In this document: positions 25,836 to 34,367 of the stretch, in pieces
How the letters are laid out: every line of letters begins with the position of its first letter
Position numbering within the stretch: the stretch's first letter is position 1
Assembly: GCA_049975325.1 (NCBI GenBank)
Contig: JBNGDW010000001.1
Location: forward strand, 1-54,871
Source: JBNGDW01 sp049975325
GTDB lineage: Bacteria; Cloacimonadota; Cloacimonadia; JGIOTU-2; JBNGDW01
Length of the DNA stretch: 54,871 nt
Reading direction: 5' to 3'
Position numbers and translations under genes: made by a program
The notes under the pieces: model-generated
Told to the model about the DNA's origin: nothing
Databases searched by the model: none
What the model saw: only the letters and a program-made list of their open reading frames with translations

Positions 25836-28034
25836 ATGGCAAAATTAAGAGAGAGAGAGCAAGAGAAGGCTAAAAAGAGGACGGGCTTTTTTAAAGTATT
25901 CTTTATTTTATGCTGTATAGCAGTTTTCCTTCTTGGCGCTGTGATAGGCGTTTTGCATGACTTTAGCAAAGAGCTTCCACCTCTTTCTTTTCTTGAAGAA
26001 TATAAACTTCTCACAGGGACAAAAATTTTTGATAAGAGCAATGAACTGGTAAAGATTTTTGCCAGTGAAAGGCGTCGCAGAGTATCTATCAATGAAGTGC
26101 CTGATACACTTATACATGCATTGATTGCGATAGAGGATAATAATTTTTATGAACATTACGGAATTGACTTTAAGGCTATAATAAGAGCACTTTGGGCGAA
26201 TATTTCTGCTGGGACAATTGCGCAGGGGGCAAGCACGATAACTCAGCAACTGGCTCGTAATATGTTCCTTACCCCAGAACAGACTATCGAAAGAAAGGTC
26301 AAAGAGATGCTCCTCGCTCTTAGAATTGAACGCACATTCTCTAAAGACCAAATCATGGAGATATATCTGAATAAGACATATTTTGGGGGAGGAAACTATG
26401 GTATAGAATCTGCTGCAAATAACTTCTTTGGTAAGACAGTGGCTGAACTCACATTACCTGAATGCGCTCTTGTCGCAAGGTTACCTCAAGCACCCACCTA
26501 TCTAAATCCACTTGTAAATTACGATGAAGCCGTAAGAAGAAGCAAGCATGTCCTTGACCGAATGTATGAACTGAATTATATAACCGAAGAAGAGTACAAG
26601 CGAGCCTACAATGATACTATTGTTATAAGGCAAAGAAAGACACCACAAAATCCTGCGGACTACTTTTTGGAATACATACGGCAATATATTGAAACTAATT
26701 ACGGCACAGCTGCCTTATATACTGGTGGGCTTAATGTATATACAACTCTGGACTTAGACTTGACGAACTACGCTGATTCAGTATTTAACAATCACCTTCG
26801 CTCATTGGAAAATCGTCTTGATTATGAAGTAAAATATGACGATTTCCCGCCAGATACAGTAGATATTGAGACAAAGTATGTGCAAGGGGGTATATTTGCG
26901 ATAGACCCTAATACAGGCTATGTGCCTGTTATGATTGGAGGAAGAAATTTTAACCACAGCAAATTTAATCGAGTCCTCCAGGCAAAAAGACAACCTGGGT
27001 CAGCATTTAAACCTTTTTTATATACAGCTGCCCTTGCTAATGGCTATACGCCAGCCTCAATGATAAACGATCAGCCAATCGTCTTCATTCAGGGAGATTC
27101 TGTTTTTTGGAAACCCACGAACTACTCTGATGAATTTTATGGGCTGACCCGACTCCGTACAGCTCTGAAGCATTCAAGAAATATCCCTTCTGTCAAGATG
27201 ATTTATGATATAGGTCCTGAAGAGGTAATTCGCTATGCCAGACTGCTGGGGATTGAAAGTCCTCTTTATCCCAATTTTTCCCTTGCTCTCGGCACTGCTG
27301 AAGTTTATCCGGCAGAACTCATCACTGCATATTGCCCATTCGCAAACGGCGGTGAAAGAGTCGAACCTATTTATATAAAAAGAATTGAAGATGAATCTGG
27401 CAATGTGTTGGAAAATCATACACCGCTACGCTCCCGAGTGCTCGGTAAGCAGATTGCCTATGTTATGACAAGCCTGATGGAGTCAGTTGTCAATGGTGGA
27501 ACTGCTGCCGGCATCCGCTCACGAGGATTTACACTTCCAGCAGCTGCAAAAACAGGCACAACCGATAATTTTCAGGACGGGTGGTGTATTGGATATACTA
27601 CACAATTAGTTTTGGGTATCTGGGTGGGATTTGACGATAATACTACTCTTGGAAAAGGCCAGGCAGGCGCCTATGTCGCAGTCCCTCCATGGCCATATAT
27701 AATGGATAGAGCCGTCTACAATGACTCACCTAAGGATTCGACCGGCAAGCCTATAATAGACAGAAAGCTCTATGAATTTCCTCGGCCTGAGGGAATAAAA
27801 ACCATGCCAATCTGTGATACAACAGGACTCCTTGCCCAACCATTTTGTCAGGATGTCTATGAAGAAGTCTTTATCGAGGGTACTGAGCCTACTATACTCT
27901 CTGATAGTCTAGGATATAACTTCGAACCCATCGGGTACCAAGGACTCACCCAGGATACCTTATATATCTATCTGGATAAACACATAGTAACAACAACTCC
28001 ATATAACCGCATGAAAACAGAAGAAGAAAACTAA
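25836..28034 (+). CDS. mrcA: Penicillin-binding protein 1A (bifunctional peptidoglycan synthase)
   Basis: This 732-residue protein polymerises and cross-links peptidoglycan in the periplasm. It has an N-terminal membrane anchor (about 19-41). The GT51 transglycosylase (about 60-230) has catalytic Glu100 in AIEDNNFYEHYG and the GASTITQQLARN motif. The transpeptidase (about 335-640) has Ser389 (PGSAFKP, SxxK), the SRN motif (447-449) and KTGTTDN (Lys572). Length is normal. The likely start is the ATG at 25836; the ribosome binding site is weak. It is followed 4 bp later (or 13 bp, depending on start) by the GT2 gene. Confidence 0.94.
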   Translation: MAKLREREQEKAKKRTGFFKVFFILCCIAVFLLGAVIGVLHDFSKELPPLSFLEEYKLLTGTKIFDKSNELVKIFASERRRRVSINEVPDTLIHALIAIEDNNFYEHYGIDFKAIIRALWANISAGTIAQGASTITQQLARNMFLTPEQTIERKVKEMLLALRIERTFSKDQIMEIYLNKTYFGGGNYGIESAANNFFGKTVAELTLPECALVARLPQAPTYLNPLVNYDEAVRRSKHVLDRMYELNYITEEEYKRAYNDTIVIRQRKTPQNPADYFLEYIRQYIETNYGTAALYTGGLNVYTTLDLDLTNYADSVFNNHLRSLENRLDYEVKYDDFPPDTVDIETKYVQGGIFAIDPNTGYVPVMIGGRNFNHSKFNRVLQAKRQPGSAFKPFLYTAALANGYTPASMINDQPIVFIQGDSVFWKPTNYSDEFYGLTRLRTALKHSRNIPSVKMIYDIGPEEVIRYARLLGIESPLYPNFSLALGTAEVYPAELITAYCPFANGGERVEPIYIKRIEDESGNVLENHTPLRSRVLGKQIAYVMTSLMESVVNGGTAAGIRSRGFTLPAAAKTGTTDNFQDGWCIGYTTQLVLGIWVGFDDNTTLGKGQAGAYVAVPPWPYIMDRAVYNDSPKDSTGKPIIDRKLYEFPRPEGIKTMPICDTTGLLAQPFCQDVYEEVFIEGTEPTILSDSLGYNFEPIGYQGLTQDTLYIYLDKHIVTTTPYNRMKTEEEN

Positions 28035-28047
28035 ATTTTTGATTCAC

Positions 28048-29181
28048 ATGATAATTGGGATAACTATCTGCTTTTTTGCCTTTTTTTTATATTATGCCTG
28101 GTATGAACGCCTCTTTTATATGGGACTAAAAAGGCGTTACTTTCATTCCTCGGACAGAATGCCATATGTCTCTGTAGTGGTTGCTGCACGAAATGAAGAA
28201 CACAATATACCTTACCTTCTTACAACTTTGCTCAATCAGGACTATCCAGATAATCTCTATGAGGTTATTATCGCAAATGATGAATCCACTGACCGCACAG
28301 AAGAGATTGTGACAAGTTTCCAGAAAAAATTTTCAAACCTTAAACTGATCGATGTAAAGGTTACAAACAAAGTAATATCTCGAAAAAAGAATGCCCTTTC
28401 TCAGGCAATTGCTGCTGCAAAAGGAGAACTTATTTTAACTACTGATGCAGATTGTCTGGTTAAGCCAACCTGGGTATCAGGTATGATTCGTTATTTTGGT
28501 CCCGGGATAGACTCGGTTGCAGGGCTGTCTTTACCTAAGATTGTGGACTGGAAACACTCAAGATTTATTGAAAAATATGAATACCTTGATACCTTAGCCC
28601 TATTTTCAGCTGGAGCAGGGGCTATTGGCTATGAGAAAGTATTCTCAGGCAGTGGGCAAAATTTCGCTTATACACATGATGCATACTTACAGGTGAATGG
28701 ATTCGAAAAAATAAATAAATATATATCTGGTGATGATGTGCTTCTTATGCAACTGATTCGTAGGGCTGGCTACAAAATAAGATTTGCTTTTGGCAAGGAG
28801 ACCCACAATCAGACTCGCTCACAAAAAAGCATCAAGCAATTCCTAAATCAACGAATCCGCTGGGCATCAAACGGACGGGTGCAGGTAAGGTTAAATATTG
28901 AGTTCTACATCTTTCTTCTTATTACATTTTTACTCAATCTAACTATCGTACTATCACTATTTTTCTTCCCAATACTTTTTTTAGTCTTTCTTTTGATTAA
29001 AGGAACTTCTGAGTGGTTTGTTGTAAAACAAGGTGCCAACAGATTCAAAATTGAGCAGGGGAGATTAAATTTTTTCCCTATCTGGGCTTTACTTCAACCT
29101 TTTTATATAATTATCGTGGGAATAGCTGGTCAGTTCAGACTGTTTAAATGGAACAAAAAACCATTAATTTCAGCAAAATAA
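28048..29181 (+). CDS. Membrane-bound GT2 glycosyltransferase
   Basis: A processive-type family 2 glycosyltransferase, 378 residues from the ATG at 28048. A TTG at 28039 would add three residues; I prefer the ATG because the membrane helix starts directly after it. A first membrane helix (about 1-18) is followed by the GT-A domain with VSVVVAARNEE, NDESTDRT, TTDADC (the DxD), SGDDVLL, and QRIRW (the QxxRW motif). Two or more hydrophobic segments lie near 285-345. This arrangement matches BcsA/IcaA-like or ceramide glucosyltransferase-like enzymes that make polysaccharide or glycolipid. No partner genes identify the product. Confidence 0.85.
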   Translation: MIIGITICFFAFFLYYAWYERLFYMGLKRRYFHSSDRMPYVSVVVAARNEEHNIPYLLTTLLNQDYPDNLYEVIIANDESTDRTEEIVTSFQKKFSNLKLIDVKVTNKVISRKKNALSQAIAAAKGELILTTDADCLVKPTWVSGMIRYFGPGIDSVAGLSLPKIVDWKHSRFIEKYEYLDTLALFSAGAGAIGYEKVFSGSGQNFAYTHDAYLQVNGFEKINKYISGDDVLLMQLIRRAGYKIRFAFGKETHNQTRSQKSIKQFLNQRIRWASNGRVQVRLNIEFYIFLLITFLLNLTIVLSLFFFPILFLVFLLIKGTSEWFVVKQGANRFKIEQGRLNFFPIWALLQPFYIIIVGIAGQFRLFKWNKKPLISAK

Positions 29182-29210
29182 AAAAGGCCCATCTAAAAAT
29201 GATAGACCTT
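29176..29210 (-). terminator. Rho-independent terminator on the minus strand
   Basis: Read on the minus strand, a 10-bp stem (arms 29210-29201 and 29193-29184) with two G-U pairs and a 7-base loop is followed by UUUU-A-UUUU. The G-U pairs make it strong only in the minus-strand transcript. It lies 28 bases after the stop of the propeller gene ending at 29238 and just beyond the converging GT2 gene. Confidence 0.7.
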
Positions 29211-29237
29211 GAGTCGCATCTAGGGCATTGATCTGTG

Positions 29238-31961
29238 TTAGCGTAAAAGTAGAAGCTTCCTCGTTATCGCTGTTCCACCTGCCTGTAATTTATAGAAATA
29301 GATACCACTTGGTAGCAGATTTCCATTTATATCTGTCCCATCCCAGAGAACATAAGTCTCTCCACGGGGAATACGAATTTCCTGCACCAACTCACCCTTG
29401 ATATTATAAATAGAAAGTTGAGCAGCATTAGCATCTCGAGGCAAGGAAAAACTGATTCTGGTAGAATTTTGCATTGGATTGGGATAGTTTTGTGAAAGAG
29501 AAAATCTACCGGTCTCTGGCTCATCCTCAGCGATACCCACGCCATATATAGGATCGAAATCAACAATACCATATTCTGGATTATCATTTCCATCAATAAT
29601 TGTCTCGGCTATTATGTCATAATCCTCGCTATCCCATATATTATTTTCCGCTTTTATATTCTGAGCAGACATATTGTAAACGCTGTATGTGTTTCCGCTC
29701 TCATCCACATTTTCATAGATATGATTGGCGCCATCATCATTCGGATCAGAATTTCCTATATCTCCCAAATTAGATGTAGCATCTTCCATAATATAGAAGC
29801 CACAGAAGTTCCCTGTAACTTCATTTCCCACAAATGTCGCATTTGTGCCAGAGCCATACAGCATAACGCCTGCACCAGAATTTGGATCCCCGATAATAAA
29901 GTTATATCTTACTACATTATCTTTATAGTAACCTTGCGCATTATAGAGATATATTCCCGTGAGATTATATTCTATGACATTATTCTCCACATGGGGAGCC
30001 ATAGAGCCGTAGTTAAAGAGATTTGCCATAGTTATACCTTGCTTGCCATTATGGTGAATCCAGTTATTTGTGATTGTGGGACTGCACTCACCATCCGAAG
30101 TTTGGATTGAGAGCTGTATTCCAGGCCAATAAGATGTTCCAGTACCGCATCCTGTAATCTCACAGCTATCAACAAGGGCATTAGAATTTTCAGTGATTTG
30201 GATACCATATTGGGTGCAATTTGCAATCTTCGAAGTGATTATCTCCATACTTGCTGGATCATCCTCGCCTATTGCAGAAAAATGGACCGCCTTTCTATGC
30301 TGGTCTATAAAGCAGTCTGAGATAAGTACTGGACTATTTAATGCATGTATTGCATACGCATTTATATCATCAGTATGAGAGATACGGCAGTATCTAAATA
30401 TACTCTGATTATTCTCGTCTTCCAATCGTATGCCAAACCAGGGCTCACTATTTTGTCCGTAAAAATATATAGAATCTGATTCCGTTCCTTCTGCAATTAT
30501 ATGACCCTGGGCGGTGATTTGGAATTCTCCCTGCACCTCAACTACTACACCTGGTTCAACCTCTAACATTTCTCCGGCTGGCACGGTAATATCGCCGACA
30601 ACAAAATATGGACTATTTTCAGCCGTCCATGTTCCATACTGCTCTCCCGAAACCTCTGTACCTGGAAATCCTTCGCATCCATCTGCAAGCGCATATAGCC
30701 AACCATCATGAAGTCCTCCCAAAAGGTCTGGATAACCATTACCATCAATATCCTCTATCCAATATGCAGACTCAACATTATCTGCCATATTCTTTTGCCA
30801 TAATATAGCGCCTGTTTCGCCATCAATAGCATAAAATACACAAGTTGTATATCCTGTACCACCCGCAATATCCCAGATTCCATCTCCTGTAATATCCGAA
30901 ACAGCAACTGATGTAAATACCTGATCCGCTGCTGGGGTTGACCATAATATCTCACCATTAGAGGCATCTATACAATAGAAGGAATTCAGCCCTGTTCCAG
31001 ATGGGAGAAGCTCTGGAAATCCATTATCGTTAATATCTGGGAGAAGAGAAAGGTCGGTTATCTGTGAACTTATACTTCCAAGTGTATTTATCCATAAAGG
31101 CATTCCATTTACCCCGGAATACCCAATAATCTTTCCATCACCTGTACTTACCGCAACATCAGGGGTTCCATCTGAGTTTATATCACCGATAGGTACACCT
31201 GTCCAACCGGTGAAAGCAAGGTCCACACTCCACAATTGGGCTCCACTGTCCCCATCCAGGGCTATCACCATGTGTGTTCCCGGATCAGTATCGCCTGTAG
31301 TTACAATAACATCAGGGATAGCATCATCATTCAAATCACCTACTTCCCGAATTCCATATACAGCGGCGCGTACTCCAAGAGGATATGTCCATATTTTTGT
31401 ACCAGTAGAACCATCAAATAAATAGGCACAAGAAGCCTCTATGCCAGAACCTGAGAGAATCTCTGGCACGCCATCTCCGGTTATATCAGTCATCACACTT
31501 ACCTCATGAATCCTGCCACCACTCGGATGATCCATATGGCTATCATAATCCCAGATTAAACTGCCATCATTTCCTGATATTGCATACACAGTCTTAGTAT
31601 TATACCCAGCCAAGAGAATATCCTGAACAGAATCGCCGTTTAAGTCCGGAACTGATATAAGTCCCCTTTCAAGAAAACATACATCATATTCAACTCCCCA
31701 GATCACTTCTCCATCTATACCTGAAAGACAGTATACGGTATCATTTTCAGCCACTGTAATAACATCTTCATGCCCATCACCATCTATGTCTTCTATTGTT
31801 TTGACTGACCTGATATGATGCCAATCCCAGGGATCATTTGGAGCATAAAAGCTCCAGATAACATCCCCACCATCCTTTGCCTGCATATCTGCAGTGAGAC
31901 TTGTAGCAAGGCATAAGGTTGAAATCATTATGAAGAAAGCTATTCTTTTTGAGTTTTTCAT
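29238..31961 (-). CDS. Secreted eight-repeat beta-propeller plus beta-helix protein with sorting domain
   Basis: A 907-residue secreted protein with a signal peptide at about 1-24. About eight repeats of roughly 47 residues (about 50-430) combine a calcium-binding FG-GAP loop (DIDGDGHEDVI, DLNGDSVQDIL, DITGDGVPEIL, DINSDGTPDVA, DIDGNGYPDLL) with a PQQ/quinoprotein-like strand ending (VYCLSGIDGEVIW, VYAISGNDGSLIW, FYAIDGETGAILW). This should be an eight-bladed propeller. Residues about 440-790 form a right-handed beta-helix with NNVIEYNLTGIYLYN-type coils. The C-terminal sorting domain (about 820-907) contains NYPNPMQN, YNIKGELVQEI, SGIYFYKL and a final KLLLLR. It is the downstream gene of a two-gene set with the protein at 31990 and ends at a clear terminator. 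Confidence 0.82.
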   Translation of the reverse strand: MKNSKRIAFFIMISTLCLATSLTADMQAKDGGDVIWSFYAPNDPWDWHHIRSVKTIEDIDGDGHEDVITVAENDTVYCLSGIDGEVIWGVEYDVCFLERGLISVPDLNGDSVQDILLAGYNTKTVYAISGNDGSLIWDYDSHMDHPSGGRIHEVSVMTDITGDGVPEILSGSGIEASCAYLFDGSTGTKIWTYPLGVRAAVYGIREVGDLNDDAIPDVIVTTGDTDPGTHMVIALDGDSGAQLWSVDLAFTGWTGVPIGDINSDGTPDVAVSTGDGKIIGYSGVNGMPLWINTLGSISSQITDLSLLPDINDNGFPELLPSGTGLNSFYCIDASNGEILWSTPAADQVFTSVAVSDITGDGIWDIAGGTGYTTCVFYAIDGETGAILWQKNMADNVESAYWIEDIDGNGYPDLLGGLHDGWLYALADGCEGFPGTEVSGEQYGTWTAENSPYFVVGDITVPAGEMLEVEPGVVVEVQGEFQITAQGHIIAEGTESDSIYFYGQNSEPWFGIRLEDENNQSIFRYCRISHTDDINAYAIHALNSPVLISDCFIDQHRKAVHFSAIGEDDPASMEIITSKIANCTQYGIQITENSNALVDSCEITGCGTGTSYWPGIQLSIQTSDGECSPTITNNWIHHNGKQGITMANLFNYGSMAPHVENNVIEYNLTGIYLYNAQGYYKDNVVRYNFIIGDPNSGAGVMLYGSGTNATFVGNEVTGNFCGFYIMEDATSNLGDIGNSDPNDDGANHIYENVDESGNTYSVYNMSAQNIKAENNIWDSEDYDIIAETIIDGNDNPEYGIVDFDPIYGVGIAEDEPETGRFSLSQNYPNPMQNSTRISFSLPRDANAAQLSIYNIKGELVQEIRIPRGETYVLWDGTDINGNLLPSGIYFYKLQAGGTAITRKLLLLR

Positions 31962-31989
31962 TGTAACTCCTTCCTTGGTATTTAATTTT

Positions 31990-34329
31990 TTAATTGTCTC
32001 TTAGTAGCAACAGCTTATATACAGGCAATTCACTATAAACAGAGCCATTAGCAGAATTTTTTGCTACGAGTTTGTAGAAGTAAATCCCATTTCCTACCGG
32101 CACACCAGAATTGTCCAGCCCATCCCAGACAACTTCTTTAATCGCAGCCTGGCTATAACTATCGTCAGCATCTAATTCCCGTACTAGTTGACCCTTAGTA
32201 TTGTAAATTTTTATCTTGGGCTCAACAAAGTTGTGGGGAATGGAGAATGCAATTTTTGTTTTGTCCTGCATAGGATTAGGATAGTTCTGATATAGAAAAA
32301 ACCTTGCTGTATCTTCATTTTCAGCATCAATCCCAGCAATGGTTTTATCACCGATGGCGAATTCTCCCAACGAACAGGTAACACAGGAAATACGATGATG
32401 CTGAGGCATAATAGTTGATTGGCATGGTATCCAAGGAGCTGAATTATCTGGCCTGAAATATATAGCAAGAGAATCCAAATTCATGCCAGCCACTTCATCA
32501 GCAGTATAATGAATAGTAATCTCTGTTGATTCCAGTCCATCAGGATTTCCTGGGGAGGTTACTTTCCAGAGAGTAGGAACAAAGCCTTCTGTATGGTAGG
32601 CCCGCGTAATTTCTACATCTATCCAATCTGAATTTCCGGCTGAATCATTGATATCGAGCTCGAGCCTTGTGCTGGCAAATTCAATAGGCGGAGAATCTCC
32701 TCCTCTATAATATCGTCGTCTCTTTCCATAATCCTCACCCTCAGAATAGAAGAGATAAGTTTTGCCAGCTAAAGAAAGTCCTGATAATGAGTCACCGTAA
32801 GCATGAGCACTGCAAAGAAGGTCAAAAAAGCCACTTTCCTTGATATCGCCATAACCTAAAGCCCAGGCAAATTGATCTTCTGCATTTTCACCCCATATGA
32901 CAAAGAAATTTACCCGCTCGGAAAGATCAACAATTTCAGGTGGAAGCGAGGAACCATACACTATATAAGTTTCGCCTTGTAAATTATTACAATTGCATGG
33001 TCCACTCCCTGCAGGAACGCCAACGATAAGTTCATCTATTCCATCTCCATCCAGATCGGCTGATAAAATCGAGTGTCCCGCCACATCTCCTTCATCAGCA
33101 CCAATAACTCTTGTCATTGCCCCATCATAAGATTCTACCTCAATAATATCTACTTCGGATATAGATTCATGGCCATATAGTACAAATACTTCTCCACAAT
33201 CTGGACGATTATTATCAATTCCATCAGCCCATTTTGCCACTACTACAGCATCATAATAGCCATCACCATTTATATCTCCAGAGGCACAAGCAAAGCCGAG
33301 CTGATCATGCGCATCGGTTCCTATGATCCTTGTATATGGCCATGAAGTGACAAGCATATCCATCTGGTATTGATTGCGGATAGTAGAATTACCATATATG
33401 ATGTATGCTTCGCCACAAACTTCTGCAGGCTTACTACTCTTTAATGTGCCACTTGTTAATGTGCCACTTGCTTGTTCAGCGCCTATCACAAGATCAGCAT
33501 AGCCATCGCCGTTTATATCCCCGGAGCAGATGCTACTTCCAAGGTGGTCATCGGCATGCATGCCATAGATAATGGTATGGGTTACAGTTGTCAGTATAAG
33601 GTCTATCTCACGGATATCTGGAAGCCCTTCGTCTCCGTAAATAACATATATTTCTCCTGAGCCAATTCTATTTTCACCTGGACCGCAGGCTGGTGGTGCA
33701 CCTATTATTATATCATCAATTCCATCTCCATCAATATCTCCAGATCCAAGAGAACTGCCGAGAAAGTCCCCATAATTTTTCCCAAGTATTCGGGTAAATC
33801 TCGGATTGTCTTCCCCGAACCATATTGAGGGGACAGATGAGAGGTCTTGGCTCCCCCATACTACATAAGTCTTGCCGGCATAAAGGCGTGTGCTTGAGAC
33901 AGAGGCAAAATTCGCACCAATAAGAGCATCGTCAAATCCATCATTATTAAAGTCCCCTACTGCAACTACGCCACCACAATGGTCGGTATCATCTTCTCCA
34001 TAGAGAAAGGTGGTGGGTATCTGTGGATTAGAAAGGCTTATCAAGGCGATTGACTCAATATTTGCTCCGCCATACACAATAACTGCCTCACCAGTGGCAT
34101 TTCCAGAATTAGAGATTCCATCAGCATTAAACGCGCCGATAATTATATCTTCATATCCGTCACCATTAAAATCTCCTGCGGCGATACTCTGTCCTGAATA
34201 ATCTCCTGAATCTGCACCAACTATACCCGTGGTGTCTGGAAAACTGACCGCCTTATGCGGGTAACTTGCTCCACAGAGAGTTAATGGGATTATAACAAAT
34301 GCTAAGATTAACCAGCTAATTTTTTTCAT
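31990..34329 (-). CDS. Secreted integrin-alpha-like FG-GAP propeller protein with sorting domain
   Basis: A 779-residue protein with a signal peptide ending near residue 20. Seven FG-GAP repeats are countable (GDFNGDGYEDIIIGA, GDFNNDGFDDALIGA, GDIDGDGIDDIIIGA, GDINGDGYADLVIGA, GDINGDGYYDAVVVA, ADLDGDGIDELIVGV, and a worn GYGDIKESGFFDLL), enough for a seven-bladed integrin-alpha-like propeller with Asp-x-Asp-x-Asp-Gly calcium loops. A beta-sandwich region follows (about 525-680). The sorting domain has YQNYPNPMQD, YNTKGQLVREL, GNGIYFYKL and KLLLLRDN. It lies 28 bp upstream of the other propeller gene, probably in one operon. A cell-surface or released adhesive protein is likely; the ligand is unknown. 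Confidence 0.85.
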   Translation of the reverse strand: MKKISWLILAFVIIPLTLCGASYPHKAVSFPDTTGIVGADSGDYSGQSIAAGDFNGDGYEDIIIGAFNADGISNSGNATGEAVIVYGGANIESIALISLSNPQIPTTFLYGEDDTDHCGGVVAVGDFNNDGFDDALIGANFASVSSTRLYAGKTYVVWGSQDLSSVPSIWFGEDNPRFTRILGKNYGDFLGSSLGSGDIDGDGIDDIIIGAPPACGPGENRIGSGEIYVIYGDEGLPDIREIDLILTTVTHTIIYGMHADDHLGSSICSGDINGDGYADLVIGAEQASGTLTSGTLKSSKPAEVCGEAYIIYGNSTIRNQYQMDMLVTSWPYTRIIGTDAHDQLGFACASGDINGDGYYDAVVVAKWADGIDNNRPDCGEVFVLYGHESISEVDIIEVESYDGAMTRVIGADEGDVAGHSILSADLDGDGIDELIVGVPAGSGPCNCNNLQGETYIVYGSSLPPEIVDLSERVNFFVIWGENAEDQFAWALGYGDIKESGFFDLLCSAHAYGDSLSGLSLAGKTYLFYSEGEDYGKRRRYYRGGDSPPIEFASTRLELDINDSAGNSDWIDVEITRAYHTEGFVPTLWKVTSPGNPDGLESTEITIHYTADEVAGMNLDSLAIYFRPDNSAPWIPCQSTIMPQHHRISCVTCSLGEFAIGDKTIAGIDAENEDTARFFLYQNYPNPMQDKTKIAFSIPHNFVEPKIKIYNTKGQLVRELDADDSYSQAAIKEVVWDGLDNSGVPVGNGIYFYKLVAKNSANGSVYSELPVYKLLLLRDN

Positions 34330-34367
34330 CTTATCCCCTTCCGATTATACTTTTCTGTTATTACTTC

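Noticed and set aside
30514..31425. Plus-strand open frames inside the propeller gene
   Set aside because: They are shadows of the repetitive minus-strand coding sequence, without ribosome binding sites or domain features.
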